Shown here piece by piece: positions 33,444 to 40,845 of a stretch of 49,782 nucleotides of DNA (positions within the stretch are counted from its first letter, which is position 1; every line of letters begins with the position of its first letter). The notes beneath the pieces are model-generated. The model was given only the letters and a program-made list of their open reading frames with translations, did not search any database and was not told the origin of the DNA. The stretch is from assembly GCF_900044055.2 (NCBI RefSeq), contig NZ_FCOX02000054.1, positions 1 through 49,782 of the forward strand, read 5' to 3'. The position numbers were made by a program, and so were the translations under genes. The stretch is from Caballeronia calidae (GTDB taxonomy: Bacteria; Pseudomonadota; Gammaproteobacteria; Burkholderiales; Burkholderiaceae).

Positions 33444-34805
33444 ATGGAACTGATGAATCAAGCCTGTGTACACGAGTCATCGTCAGATGACGCCCTCCTG
33501 CGGAAGGCCTACGCTGCGGCGCAATGGCGGATACTGCCGATACTTTTCTGCTTGTGGATGCTCGCGTGGGTCGGTCGTTCCAACGTGGCCTTCGCGAAGT
33601 TGCAGATGGTCGTCGACCTGCGATTCAGCGAGACGGTGTACGGGTTGGGCGCCGGACTCTTCTTCGTCGGCTATGTGCTGTTCGGCATGCCTACTACCAT
33701 GCTGCAGAAGAAGTTCGGCGCACGCGCTGTGCTTGCCGGTGTCGCCGGCGCCTGGGGCGTGACGAGTGTTGCGATGACCTTCGTCAACAGCGCACCGACG
33801 TTCTACGCATTGCGTTTCCTGCTCGGCGTATTCGAGGCGGGTTTCTACCCGGGCGTCGTGTTGTACTTCAATGCTTGGTTTCCGGGGAAGAGACGTACCC
33901 GCAATTTCAGCATCTTCCATTCGGGAGCGCTCTTCTCCACGGTCACGATCGGTTTGACAGGCGGTTTCGTGCTCGAGAACCTGAATGGACTGGCGGGATT
34001 TCACGGCTGGCGATGGATGTTCTTCACTCAGGCTATCCCTACGGTCGTGCTGGCGTGTGTCGCGTTCGCAGTCCTTCCGAACGTGCCCGGTAGCGCGAAG
34101 TGGCTTTCCGCGCGACAGCGCGAGCTCGTCGAGAACGATCTCAGGAAGAACGCCGAAACGATGAACGATGTCGGCACAGTTGAGCGCCCCCTGCTACTCA
34201 ACCCTGCTGTCTGGATTCTCAGCGCCGCGTACTTCTGCCTTCTTGCCGCTACGGCAGCACTGTTTTTCTTCTCTCCGACGATTCTTCGGGAGGCGGGATT
34301 CGAAGGCTACAAGGAGATTGGCCGTGCAGTTGCCGGCGCCTGCATTTTCGGGGCACTGGGCAACGTGCTCATCTGCAGCATCGGCGGCGCACCGCATCGA
34401 CGCCGGAGCTTCTGTGCGCTGGCGTCGGTCTTCACTGCGGCAAGCCTCTCGGGGCTCGTTTTTTCCTGGCATAGTAGTGCCGGTGCGACATTCTTCCTGC
34501 TCGTTCTTGGTTTCGCGGGAACGGGTGCTGGTATTTCGCTCTTCTGGCAGATGTCCGTGGGCCTGCTCAGCGGCAAGTCTCTGGTGCTTGGCGTACCGTT
34601 GATCAGTTCCGTTGCCAACGTCGCCGGTTTCTTGACGCCCATTCTTATCGGTTATGTTCGCGATGCAACGGGAACCTATGCGAGTGGATTCATCATGGTG
34701 GCCTGTGTCCAGGCACTTGGCGTCGGTGTTCTTCTGTTCGGCGTGCAGCGAATCATGAGACCGCGATCGCGCGCTGCTGATATATCCGTTCAAAACGCGG
34801 TGTGA
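33444..34805 (+). CDS. MFS transporter (anion:cation symporter type)
   Basis: A 453-residue major facilitator with about 12 transmembrane segments. The pattern is that of the ACS/D-galactonate-phthalate group: WRILPILFCLWMLAWVGRSN in helix 1, GLGAGLFFVGYVLFGMPT, and LRFLLGVFEAGFYPGVVLYF with the family GxxEAGFYPG motif. PGKRRTRNFSIFHSG follows helix 4. This family mostly imports organic anions with protons, which fits the CoA-transferase immediately upstream (63 bp). AGGAAA precedes the ATG. Confidence 0.92.
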   Translation: MELMNQACVHESSSDDALLRKAYAAAQWRILPILFCLWMLAWVGRSNVAFAKLQMVVDLRFSETVYGLGAGLFFVGYVLFGMPTTMLQKKFGARAVLAGVAGAWGVTSVAMTFVNSAPTFYALRFLLGVFEAGFYPGVVLYFNAWFPGKRRTRNFSIFHSGALFSTVTIGLTGGFVLENLNGLAGFHGWRWMFFTQAIPTVVLACVAFAVLPNVPGSAKWLSARQRELVENDLRKNAETMNDVGTVERPLLLNPAVWILSAAYFCLLAATAALFFFSPTILREAGFEGYKEIGRAVAGACIFGALGNVLICSIGGAPHRRRSFCALASVFTAASLSGLVFSWHSSAGATFFLLVLGFAGTGAGISLFWQMSVGLLSGKSLVLGVPLISSVANVAGFLTPILIGYVRDATGTYASGFIMVACVQALGVGVLLFGVQRIMRPRSRAADISVQNAV

Positions 34806-34856
34806 TTCGTCGGGGCCCACGCAGGCGCGGCAGATGTTATCGTGGGATTCACTTTA

Positions 34857-34886
34857 TTGCGTGCGTCTCCGCGCCGAATTTATAAT
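34857..34886 (+). promoter_or_regulatory. TetR gene promoter
   Basis: TTGCGT and a perfect -10 TATAAT (34881-34886) are spaced by 18 bp. This lies within an upstream extension of the TetR frame and so argues for the GTG start at 34921. A weak relative of the island dyad (TGTTATC... at 34835-34851, 11 of 17 bases) sits just upstream. Confidence 0.6.
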
Positions 34887-34920
34887 CGTTGCCTTGTCTT
34901 GTCCCTCGAATGAAGGTCAC

Positions 34921-35622
34921 GTGAGTCCCAAGTCATCTATTGCGAAGAGTGCGGAGTATCATCATGGCAATTTGCGCAACGCGCTCATCGAAGCGGGGCG
35001 AAGCGCGCTCATGCAGGTATCGGCGCAGGACTTGAGCCTGCGTTACCTCGCGCGCATGGTGGGCGTGTCGGAAGCCGCGCCGTCGCGGCATTTCGCGGGG
35101 ATCGACGAATTGCTGGCCATGATCGCGGCGAGCGGCTATCGTGACCTCGCTGCGCTACGCGTTGCGATCCGTGACAGCGAGGACACCGCGCTCGGCAAAG
35201 CGTACCGGATGATGCGCGCGTATATCGAGTTCGCGCAGCGCCACAACGGGCTGTTCAGTCTGATGATCGGGCCGCGCATCGTGGCGCATCAAGCGTTTCC
35301 AGAGCTCGCCGAGGAAAGTAACAGGTCCTTTGGCTTATTCTCCGACACAATCGAGGCGCTGGCTATCGAGAGTGGCTGGTCCCGCTCCGATCTCAAGCTC
35401 GTGACGCATACCGCGTGGAGTCTGGAGCATGGTCTCGCCACGCTGATCCTGGCGAACCGCGCTCCGCGCGCGGACACGAAAGTGGCCATTCCAAAGTTGA
35501 TCGACTTCGTCGTGATGACGCTACTCGGCGCCATCACGGCAGGTCCGGATCAACTTCAGAGCGTGATTCAGCAATGCGCGCACTCCCAGAAGCCAGTGGC
35601 TCGCAAGCGCGCCAAAGCGTAG
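34921..35622 (+). CDS. TetR/AcrR-family regulator with WHG-type C-terminal domain
   Basis: A 233-residue TetR regulator. The helix-turn-helix is YHHGNLRNALIEAGRSAL with LSLRYLARMVGVSEAAPSRHF at about residues 15-65. The C-terminal ligand domain begins AMIAASGYRDLAALRVAI, of the TetR_C/WHG type, which often accompanies YHHGNLR starts. GTG 34921 is chosen: GAAGG lies just upstream, and a strong -10 box sits at 34881 inside the longer frame. It lies between two MFS genes at the end of the island and is the only regulator there. It is thus the best candidate to bind the TGTTAAC dyads; this is inference. Confidence 0.9.
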   Translation: MSPKSSIAKSAEYHHGNLRNALIEAGRSALMQVSAQDLSLRYLARMVGVSEAAPSRHFAGIDELLAMIAASGYRDLAALRVAIRDSEDTALGKAYRMMRAYIEFAQRHNGLFSLMIGPRIVAHQAFPELAEESNRSFGLFSDTIEALAIESGWSRSDLKLVTHTAWSLEHGLATLILANRAPRADTKVAIPKLIDFVVMTLLGAITAGPDQLQSVIQQCAHSQKPVARKRAKA

Positions 35623-35827
35623 TCATCGTTGCGGTGGATAGCGCGGCACCTGCGACGTGCACTACGGCGCTGCGCAGGCGTGTGAGAATTGGAGATATCA
35701 GCACCCGACTTCAGGAAGGCGATTCCAGGCATCGTACGGCAAACTTCTCGCCGTCATGCGATCATGAGCAACGGTTTCGCGTTCATTCACAAACGCGAGC
35801 GCTTCTACCACCTCCTGATTGCCTCTC

Positions 35828-36997
35828 ATGCGCCCATTCAGCGCCCTGCTCGTACTGAGCGGCACCCTGCTCACCGCCAGCGGGTATGGCGCGACCTTTC
35901 TTCTCTCGATGCACTTCCGGCTTCTCGGCGGAAACGATCTCGACACCGGAGAAGCGCTCGCGGGAGCCATGCTCGGCACGTTCAGCGGCATCTCGCTCGT
36001 CGGCTGGTTCGCTCAGCGAGTCGGTGCCGCGCGCATGACGGCGCTATCAGCCTTGTTTATCGCCGTCAGCCTGGCGGGTTTCGGTTTCATCGAGCACGCG
36101 AGCCCGCTGAACGTGTTGCCTGGCTTCCTCATGGGTTTCGGCTGGGGCGCCTTCTATCTGGCCGCGCCGATGTCGCTGGCCGAGCGCACGAGCGATGTTG
36201 ACCGTGGCCGCTGGTTTCTTCGCCTCGGGACGTTTCAAATGACAGGCATGACCGGCGGGCCCGGACTCGCGGCGTTCACGATCGGCTACTGGCATTGGTC
36301 CGTCAGCAGCGTGCTCTATCTCACCGGCAGCCTGTGCATCGTCGGCGCAATCATGCTGGAAAGCTTCGGCCGGACGACGCCGATGACGCACATCTCGTCG
36401 ATCCCGAAACGAAACCTGCGCGATATGCAGGCGATATTTCGCACGCGTGCGGTCTATCCGATCGTCACGATGGCGCTGGGCGCATGCGTGTTCTCGGGTC
36501 TCATGACATTCCAGATGTCGCTCATGCAAGGCACGCGCGCGCATGCGGGCACGTTCTTCAGCATTTATGCCGTGACGGTCGCTGTGACGCGCTGGCTCCT
36601 CGGGCAATTTGTGATTCGGGCACGCCGCGACCTTGCGACGAAAGTCTTGCTCACGCTCATCGTGCTCGGCATCATGGCGACGTTCGCGGTGCCCTATCAC
36701 GTGATGTTTCATGCGGCGAGCGCTGTCTTGGTCGGCACCGGATTCGGGCTCGTTTATCCAGTCATCGAGACACAGGTAGTCAACGATTCCGACGCACCTC
36801 ATCGGCATGCCGCACTGACGTGCTTCGTTGCCTCGTACTTTCTCGGCGTGTTCGGGTTTCCTGCGCTCGGCGGGTGGGTACTCGTCCACTTGGGCACCGG
36901 CGTGTTGATGACGCTCATCACTCTATGTGGACTGACGGCGCTCATGCTAGCCATCGTGCGAGACAGGCGTGGCATCGACACGCTCTCGCACGCTTGA
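35828..36997 (+). CDS. MFS transporter (YfcJ/arabinose-efflux-like)
   Basis: A 389-residue major facilitator with about 12 hydrophobic segments. It starts MRPFSALLVLSGTLLTASGYGATFLLSM and has FSGISLVGWFAQRVGAARM after helix 2. The central loop contains SIPKRNLRDMQAIFRTRAVYP. It resembles sugar-efflux and YfcJ-like carriers, but the substrate is unknown. ATG 35828 is preferred over a TTG three codons earlier. The 205-bp gap after the TetR gene shows no further gene. A TetR gene followed by a carrier often means regulated efflux. Confidence 0.88.
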   Translation: MRPFSALLVLSGTLLTASGYGATFLLSMHFRLLGGNDLDTGEALAGAMLGTFSGISLVGWFAQRVGAARMTALSALFIAVSLAGFGFIEHASPLNVLPGFLMGFGWGAFYLAAPMSLAERTSDVDRGRWFLRLGTFQMTGMTGGPGLAAFTIGYWHWSVSSVLYLTGSLCIVGAIMLESFGRTTPMTHISSIPKRNLRDMQAIFRTRAVYPIVTMALGACVFSGLMTFQMSLMQGTRAHAGTFFSIYAVTVAVTRWLLGQFVIRARRDLATKVLLTLIVLGIMATFAVPYHVMFHAASAVLVGTGFGLVYPVIETQVVNDSDAPHRHAALTCFVASYFLGVFGFPALGGWVLVHLGTGVLMTLITLCGLTALMLAIVRDRRGIDTLSHA

Positions 36998-37096
36998 ACT
37001 CACCCAAGGTTCCGGCGCGCCGCTTCAGGCAGTTCAGTAACACGACGCCGTCGAGATAACTGCAGAGCCTTCGTATCAGATCGTTCGTCTGCGCTT

Positions 37097-37389
37097 TCAG
37101 GCCATCACCGAGCGTCCGTTTCTTCGAATGGCCTGAGGCGGCTGTCCAAAGGCTCGTGTGAATGCCTCGCGCATGCGTCGGGCATCGGTGAAACCGGTTT
37201 GTTGCGCGATCTGTTCGACGCTATGACGACTTCGTTCGAGCATCAGCCGCGCAGCTTCCAGACGCAACCGCTCGACGGCCTTGGCCGGCGACTGTCCCGT
37301 TTCCGCACGAAACGCTCGACTGAACTGTCGTGGACTGAGCCTTGCGACCTCGGCTAACTCCTCGACTGACAACGGCTGCGCCAGATTCT
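37097..37389 (-). pseudogene. GlxA-type regulator, C-terminal part (split by IS66)
   Basis: This is the AraC-type DNA-binding end of a GlxA-family regulator. It reads from KKNLAQPLSVEELA through RLSPRQFSRAFRAETGQSPAKAV and QIAQQTGFTDARRMREAFTRAFGQPP. Both helix-turn-helix motifs are complete. The matching N-terminal DJ-1/PfpI domain lies at 39997-40648 beyond the IS66 element. Joining the two flanks, with one copy of the 8-bp duplication, gives 945 bases: 314 codons plus stop, in frame across the junction (ALTYAKKNLAQPLS). A short protein from ATG 37372 could still be made but would lack the sensor domain. Confidence 0.9.
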
Positions 37390-37397
37390 TTTTCGCG
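37390..37397 (+). repeat. IS66 target-site duplication, left copy
   Basis: TTTTCGCG directly before the left terminal repeat, identical to 39997-40004. Eight bases is the normal duplication length for IS66. Confidence 0.95.
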
Positions 37398-37417
37398 GTA
37401 AGCGGCTCGCGACGGCC
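37398..37417 (+). repeat. IS66 left terminal inverted repeat
   Basis: GTAAGCGGCTCGCGACGGCC; matches the right end at 17 of 20 positions, the first 12 without a mismatch. Confidence 0.93.
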
Positions 37418-37448
37418 ATTCTCGACGGCTGAGCGAACCGGTTGGTAG

Positions 37449-37483
37449 TTTAGCTCCCACTAAATAATTTGGTGGGAGCTAAA
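37449..37483. promoter_or_regulatory. Perfect 12-bp-arm hairpin before tnpA
   Basis: TTTAGCTCCCAC (37449-37460) and GTGGGAGCTAAA (37472-37483) form a perfect stem with an 11-base AT-rich loop. The right arm runs up to the GTG start of tnpA and contains GGGAG, its likely ribosome site. In RNA the stem would hide that site, so it may damp transposase expression or block read-through from outside. That function is inferred. Confidence 0.6.
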
Positions 37484-37903
37484 GTGGACGAGACATTGAG
37501 TCGGATCGCGAAGTGCAAGCGACCAAACTTTCAGGTGGAAACCAAGCGGCACCTGGTTGAGCAGACCTTTGAAGCAGGGGCTTCGGTTTCGCTGGTTGCT
37601 CGCCGTAACGACGTCAACACCAATTTGCTGTTCCGGTGGCGGCGTCAGTATCTGCAAGGAGTGTTCGGCGCGCCATGTCCAGAGCATGCGGCGGCGGCTG
37701 CCTCGAAACCTGATGCCAGCTCGACGGTACTTCTTCCAGTGAGCGTTGTCGCGGAACCTTCGGAGGCAACGCCCATGATCGACGATACCAACTCGCCGCC
37801 CGATAACGTCTGCGAGATCGAATTTGATCGTGCACGCGTTCGAATCTTCGGTGAGGTCTCGCCGGCGCTGCTGCGGCTTCTCATTCGGGAGCTTGCCCGA
37901 TGA
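37484..37903 (+). CDS. tnpA: IS66 accessory protein TnpA
   Basis: A 139-residue IS66 Orf1-type protein. The N-terminal helix-turn-helix region reads FQVETKRHLVEQTFEAGASVS then LVARRNDVNTNLLFRWRRQY, with the conserved NxLFRWRRQY. The C-terminus EIEFDRARVRIFGEVSPALLRLLIREL is also typical. GTG 37484 (VDETLSR) is chosen because GGGAG lies upstream; a TTG at 37469 would start within the hairpin. The stop overlaps tnpB (ATGA). It is required for IS66 transposition, probably as a DNA-binding helper. Confidence 0.9.
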   Translation: MDETLSRIAKCKRPNFQVETKRHLVEQTFEAGASVSLVARRNDVNTNLLFRWRRQYLQGVFGAPCPEHAAAAASKPDASSTVLLPVSVVAEPSEATPMIDDTNSPPDNVCEIEFDRARVRIFGEVSPALLRLLIRELAR

Positions 37904-38244
37904 TCGGCCTGCCGGCGGGCACGCGTGTCTGGCTCGTTGCCGGCATCACCGACATGCGCTGCGGCTTCCAAGGGCTGTCCGCAAAGGTGCAGACAGCGCT
38001 CAATGAGAATCCACTGGACGGTGACGTCTTCATCTTCCGCGGGCGCCGCGGCGATCTCGCGAAGGTGCTTTGGGCTACTGAGGACGGACTCTGGCTGCTC
38101 GCGAGACGGTTGGAGAGAGGGCGTTTCATCTGGCCACAGGCCGATGGCGGCAAGATCCATCTGACGAGCGCACAGTTGTCGATGTTGCTCGAGGGCATTG
38201 ACTGGCGACAGCCACGACGCACCGCCGCGCTCTCGATGTTGTAA
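37900..38244 (+). CDS. tnpB: IS66 accessory protein TnpB
   Basis: A 114-residue IS66 Orf2 (TnpB) protein of normal length. The family core is GTRVWLVAGITDMRCGFQGL, LDGDVFIFRGRRGDLAKVLWATEDGLWLLARRLERGRF, and a C-terminal QLSMLLEGIDWR. It appears intact. It overlaps the tnpA stop by four bases, so translation is coupled; tnpC begins 30 bp downstream. Confidence 0.95.
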   Translation: MIGLPAGTRVWLVAGITDMRCGFQGLSAKVQTALNENPLDGDVFIFRGRRGDLAKVLWATEDGLWLLARRLERGRFIWPQADGGKIHLTSAQLSMLLEGIDWRQPRRTAALSML

Positions 38245-38274
38245 ACCGCGAGGAAGGCTCGTAAACTGCGACGC

Positions 38275-39865
38275 ATGTCCGATCAAGCGCCGCTTCCCGA
38301 TAACGTCGCCGAGCTCCGTGCCATGGTGCTCGCGCAACAGGCATCGCTGCTTGAGCACCAGGTATCGATTGCGAAGATGGTGGAGGAACTCGCCGCGCGA
38401 GATGACGAGATCGAGCGCCTGAAGGCGCAGATCGACAAGCTCAGGCGGATGCACTTCGGGCGCAAGTCCGAACAACTCGCCAGGCAGATCGACAAGCTCG
38501 AGGCGCAGCTGGAGGACCTGACCGCCGGCCGGGGTGCTGCCGAGGCGCGTAACGAGCGCGACAGGACACCGAATGCGCCGGCCAGCAAGTCGCCTTCGCG
38601 AGAGCCGCTCCCGCCGCACCTGCCGCGCGAGGAGATGGTACTCGAGCCTGATCCGCTCTGCCCCAAGTGCGCGACGACCATGCAGCCGCTGGGCGACGAC
38701 GTCTCCAAACAGCTCGCGCGTAGCCGCCGCATTCAAGGTGATCCGCACGATCCGACGCAAATTGCTTTGCCCCGGCTGTGGCCATATCGAACAACTGCCG
38801 ATGCCGAGCCTGCCGATCGAGCGCAGCATCGCGAATCCAAGCCTGCTGGCCGATATTGCGGTATCGAAGTTCGCGGATCACCAACCCCTGTATCGCCAGT
38901 CGGAGATCGCGGCCCGCGACGGCGTGACACTTGATCGCGCCAGCATGGGCCGCTGGGTCGGCCAGATCGTTGAACTCTGCATGGTGCTGGTCGAGGCGAT
39001 CCAGCGCTACGTGCTGGCTGCCGGCAAGCTCCATGGCGACGACACGACGGTTCCCGTCCTCACACCGGGCAACCAGAAGACGACAACCGGCCGATTCTGG
39101 GTCTATGTGCGCGACGATCGACGCTCGGGCTCGACGGAGCCTGCGGCAGTTTGGTTCACGTACTCGTCGGACCGCAAGGGTGTTCATCCACAAACACACC
39201 TCGCCAACTTCAAGGGAATCCTGCAGGCAGATGCCTACGCCGGCTTCGATCAGCTGTACGCAAGCGGCGACGTCTTCGAAGCGGCATGCTGGGATCACGC
39301 GAGGAGGTACATATTCGACGTTCACGAGCGTACGCCGACTCCGGATACCCAGAAACTGCTCGAGATGATCGGCGAGCTCTACAGCATCGAAGCTGACATT
39401 CGCGGCAAACCTCCCGATGAGCGGTTGCGTGTGCGGCAGGAGAAGAGCAAGCCTCTGCTCAACACGTTCGAATCGACGATCAGGGCCAAGCTTGCGACGC
39501 TGTCGAAGAAGTCTACGCTTACGGGCGCGATCAACTACTCGCTGAACCACTGGACGGCGCTCACGTTCTACTGCGAGGACGGACGCGCCGAGATCAGCAA
39601 TGTGCTTGCAGAAAATGCCCTGCGTTGTGTAGCGTTGGGCAGGAAAAACTATTTGTTCGTTGGCTCCGACAGCGGCGGTGAGCGCGCGGCGGCAATGTAC
39701 AGTCTCATCGGCACGTGCAAACTCAACGAAATCAACCCACGTGCCTACCTCGAATACGTGCTCACACATATTGCTGACCACAAGGTCAACCGCATCAACG
39801 AACTGCTTCCCTGGAACGTGGCCGACAAACTGAAGCCGGCAGCTGCGCCCACGCCCACCGTTTGA
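38275..39865 (+). pseudogene. tnpC: IS66 transposase TnpC, frameshifted
   Basis: The DDE transposase of the element, about 530 codons, broken by a frameshift near 38714-38720. Frame 1 carries the leucine-rich coiled coil (DDEIERLKAQIDKLRRMHFGRKSEQL) and the zinc-ribbon start LCPKCATTMQPLGDDVSKQLA. The protein resumes in frame 2 as RVAAAFKVIRTIRRKLLCPGCGHIEQLP, then the catalytic region (LHGDDTTVPVL, LQADAYAGFDQL, ENALRCVALGRKNYLF). The current CTCGCGCGTAGCC would be restored by one extra CG/GC pair (CTCGCGCGCGTAGCC), so a 2-base loss from a GC run is likely. Unless it is a sequencing error, the transposase is not made. Confidence 0.88.
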
Positions 39866-39976
39866 CTGGGTAGATCCAGATAGATCGTGTCCACAATCAT
39901 GAAACGATCTCACGCGATCTACAAGGACCTCCACACGCTCTCACATCATGCCCCACGCGCGCGCGGATCGGGGACC

Positions 39977-39996
39977 GGCCCTGCCGAGCCGCTTAC
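39977..39996 (-). repeat. IS66 right terminal inverted repeat
   Basis: Read on the minus strand, GTAAGCGGCTCGGCAGGGCC, partner of the left end. It directly abuts the right copy of the target duplication. Confidence 0.93.
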
Positions 39997-40004
39997 TTTT
40001 CGCG
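39997..40004 (+). repeat. IS66 target-site duplication, right copy
   Basis: TTTTCGCG, identical to 37390-37397. Confidence 0.95.
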
Positions 40005-40648
40005 TACGTCAACGCGGTTTGAATCCGATCCGACTTCGCATCCATTTCGAGCAGCGCGGAATGCTGTGACTGCCCGCCGGCGCGTCGATGAGAGACGACG
40101 AGCGTTTGCGCCACCGATCGTGCGAGATCGGCACCGAGATCGGCTTCGACCAGCGCCAGCGCGAGGTCGATTCCCGCGGTCATTCCGGCCGATGTCCAGA
40201 CCGGACCATCGACGACATAGATCCGGTCCTCTTCGACGCGCACCTTCGGATAGCGCGCACCCAACGCGCGGGCATAGATCCAGTGCGTGGTAGCTCGACG
40301 GCCATCCAGCAAGCCTGCCTCGCCAAGCACGAAGGCGCCCGTGCAAATTGACGCGATCCGCCGGGCCGTCGCCGCGCTGTGGCGCGCGAAGGCGAGCAAT
40401 GCCGGCGACACGGGCACTTCATTCGGATCCCCTCCGGCGAAGACCACCGTATCGAACGTTCGATTGCCGAAGGGTTCGGTCATCACGGCGGGGCCGCCGG
40501 TCGGTTGAACCGGCGCGCCGCTCTCCGACAGCGTCAGCGTCTCATAGAACGGCCGACCGATCCTCCGGTTAGCGAACAGGAAGACCGGCTGCGCGGCAAG
40601 CGCCATGGCGTGAAACCCTTCCAGCACGACGAACGCAATGGTCGGCAC
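39997..40648 (-). pseudogene. GlxA-type regulator, N-terminal part (split by IS66)
   Basis: The DJ-1/PfpI-like (glutaminase-fold) sensor domain of a GlxA-family AraC regulator. It starts MPTIAFVVLEGFHAMALAAQ. The elbow region reads IASICTGAFVLGEAGLLDGR, then ATTHWIYARAL, WTSAGMTAGIDLALALVE and VVSHRRAGGQSQHSALLE. The cysteine of the elbow is present. The true sequence runs to ALTYAK, where the IS66 element begins; the frame then reads IS-derived residues to a stop. The DNA-binding end is at 37097-37389. The truncated protein could be made but would lack a DNA-binding domain. It is divergent from the epoxide hydrolase gene. Confidence 0.92.
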
Positions 40649-40675
40649 AGCGGCTCCTGAATGACGTCCCGAAAG

Positions 40676-40706
40676 CGTAGGTTCTACGTCCTTTACGACA
40701 TGGACG
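40676..40706. promoter_or_regulatory. Nested dyads between GlxA and epoxide hydrolase genes
   Basis: CGTAG-GTT-CTACG (40676-40688) is a perfect 5-3-5 dyad. It overlaps a second one, CGTCC-N10-GGACG (40687-40706). They lie 28 bp beyond the start of the split regulator gene and about 140 bp before the hydrolase start. They are candidates for binding by the now broken regulator. Confidence 0.35.
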
Positions 40707-40845
40707 CGGAATCATATAAAGACGCTATGGATGAACGCAATCCGATTGACCGCTCACGCAGTGTCGTTTGCAGGCGCTCGATCGAGTCATCCAGCTCCAA
40801 TTCTAGTTCTCGTTCAGCCGTCCCAAAGCTCAGGAAATCGTCATC

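Larger units (their letters stand above)
37398..39996 (+). mobile_element. IS66-family insertion sequence, 2,599 bp
   Basis: A complete element with tnpA, tnpB and a frameshifted tnpC. The ends are imperfect inverted repeats beginning GTAAGCGGCTCG (the IS66 GTAAGCG signature) on both sides, 17 of 20 bases matching. An 8-bp direct duplication TTTTCGCG flanks it exactly. It interrupts a GlxA-type regulator gene. The clean duplication and perfectly restorable target frame indicate a recent insertion. The tnpC frameshift suggests this copy can no longer transpose by itself. Confidence 0.97.

Noticed and set aside
37097..37372. Stand-alone small AraC-type gene
   Set aside because: The frame joins exactly with the part at 39997-40648 once the IS66 element is removed, so it is the broken end of a larger gene.
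37449..37483. The perfect hairpin as the true IS left end
   Set aside because: The GTAAGCGG ends at 37398 and 39996 have matching sequence and an exact 8-bp target duplication; the hairpin lies inside the element.
38700..38730. Programmed ribosomal frameshift in tnpC
   Set aside because: IS66 TnpC is normally one frame, no slippery A/T heptamer is present, and the break is explained by loss of two bases in a GC run.
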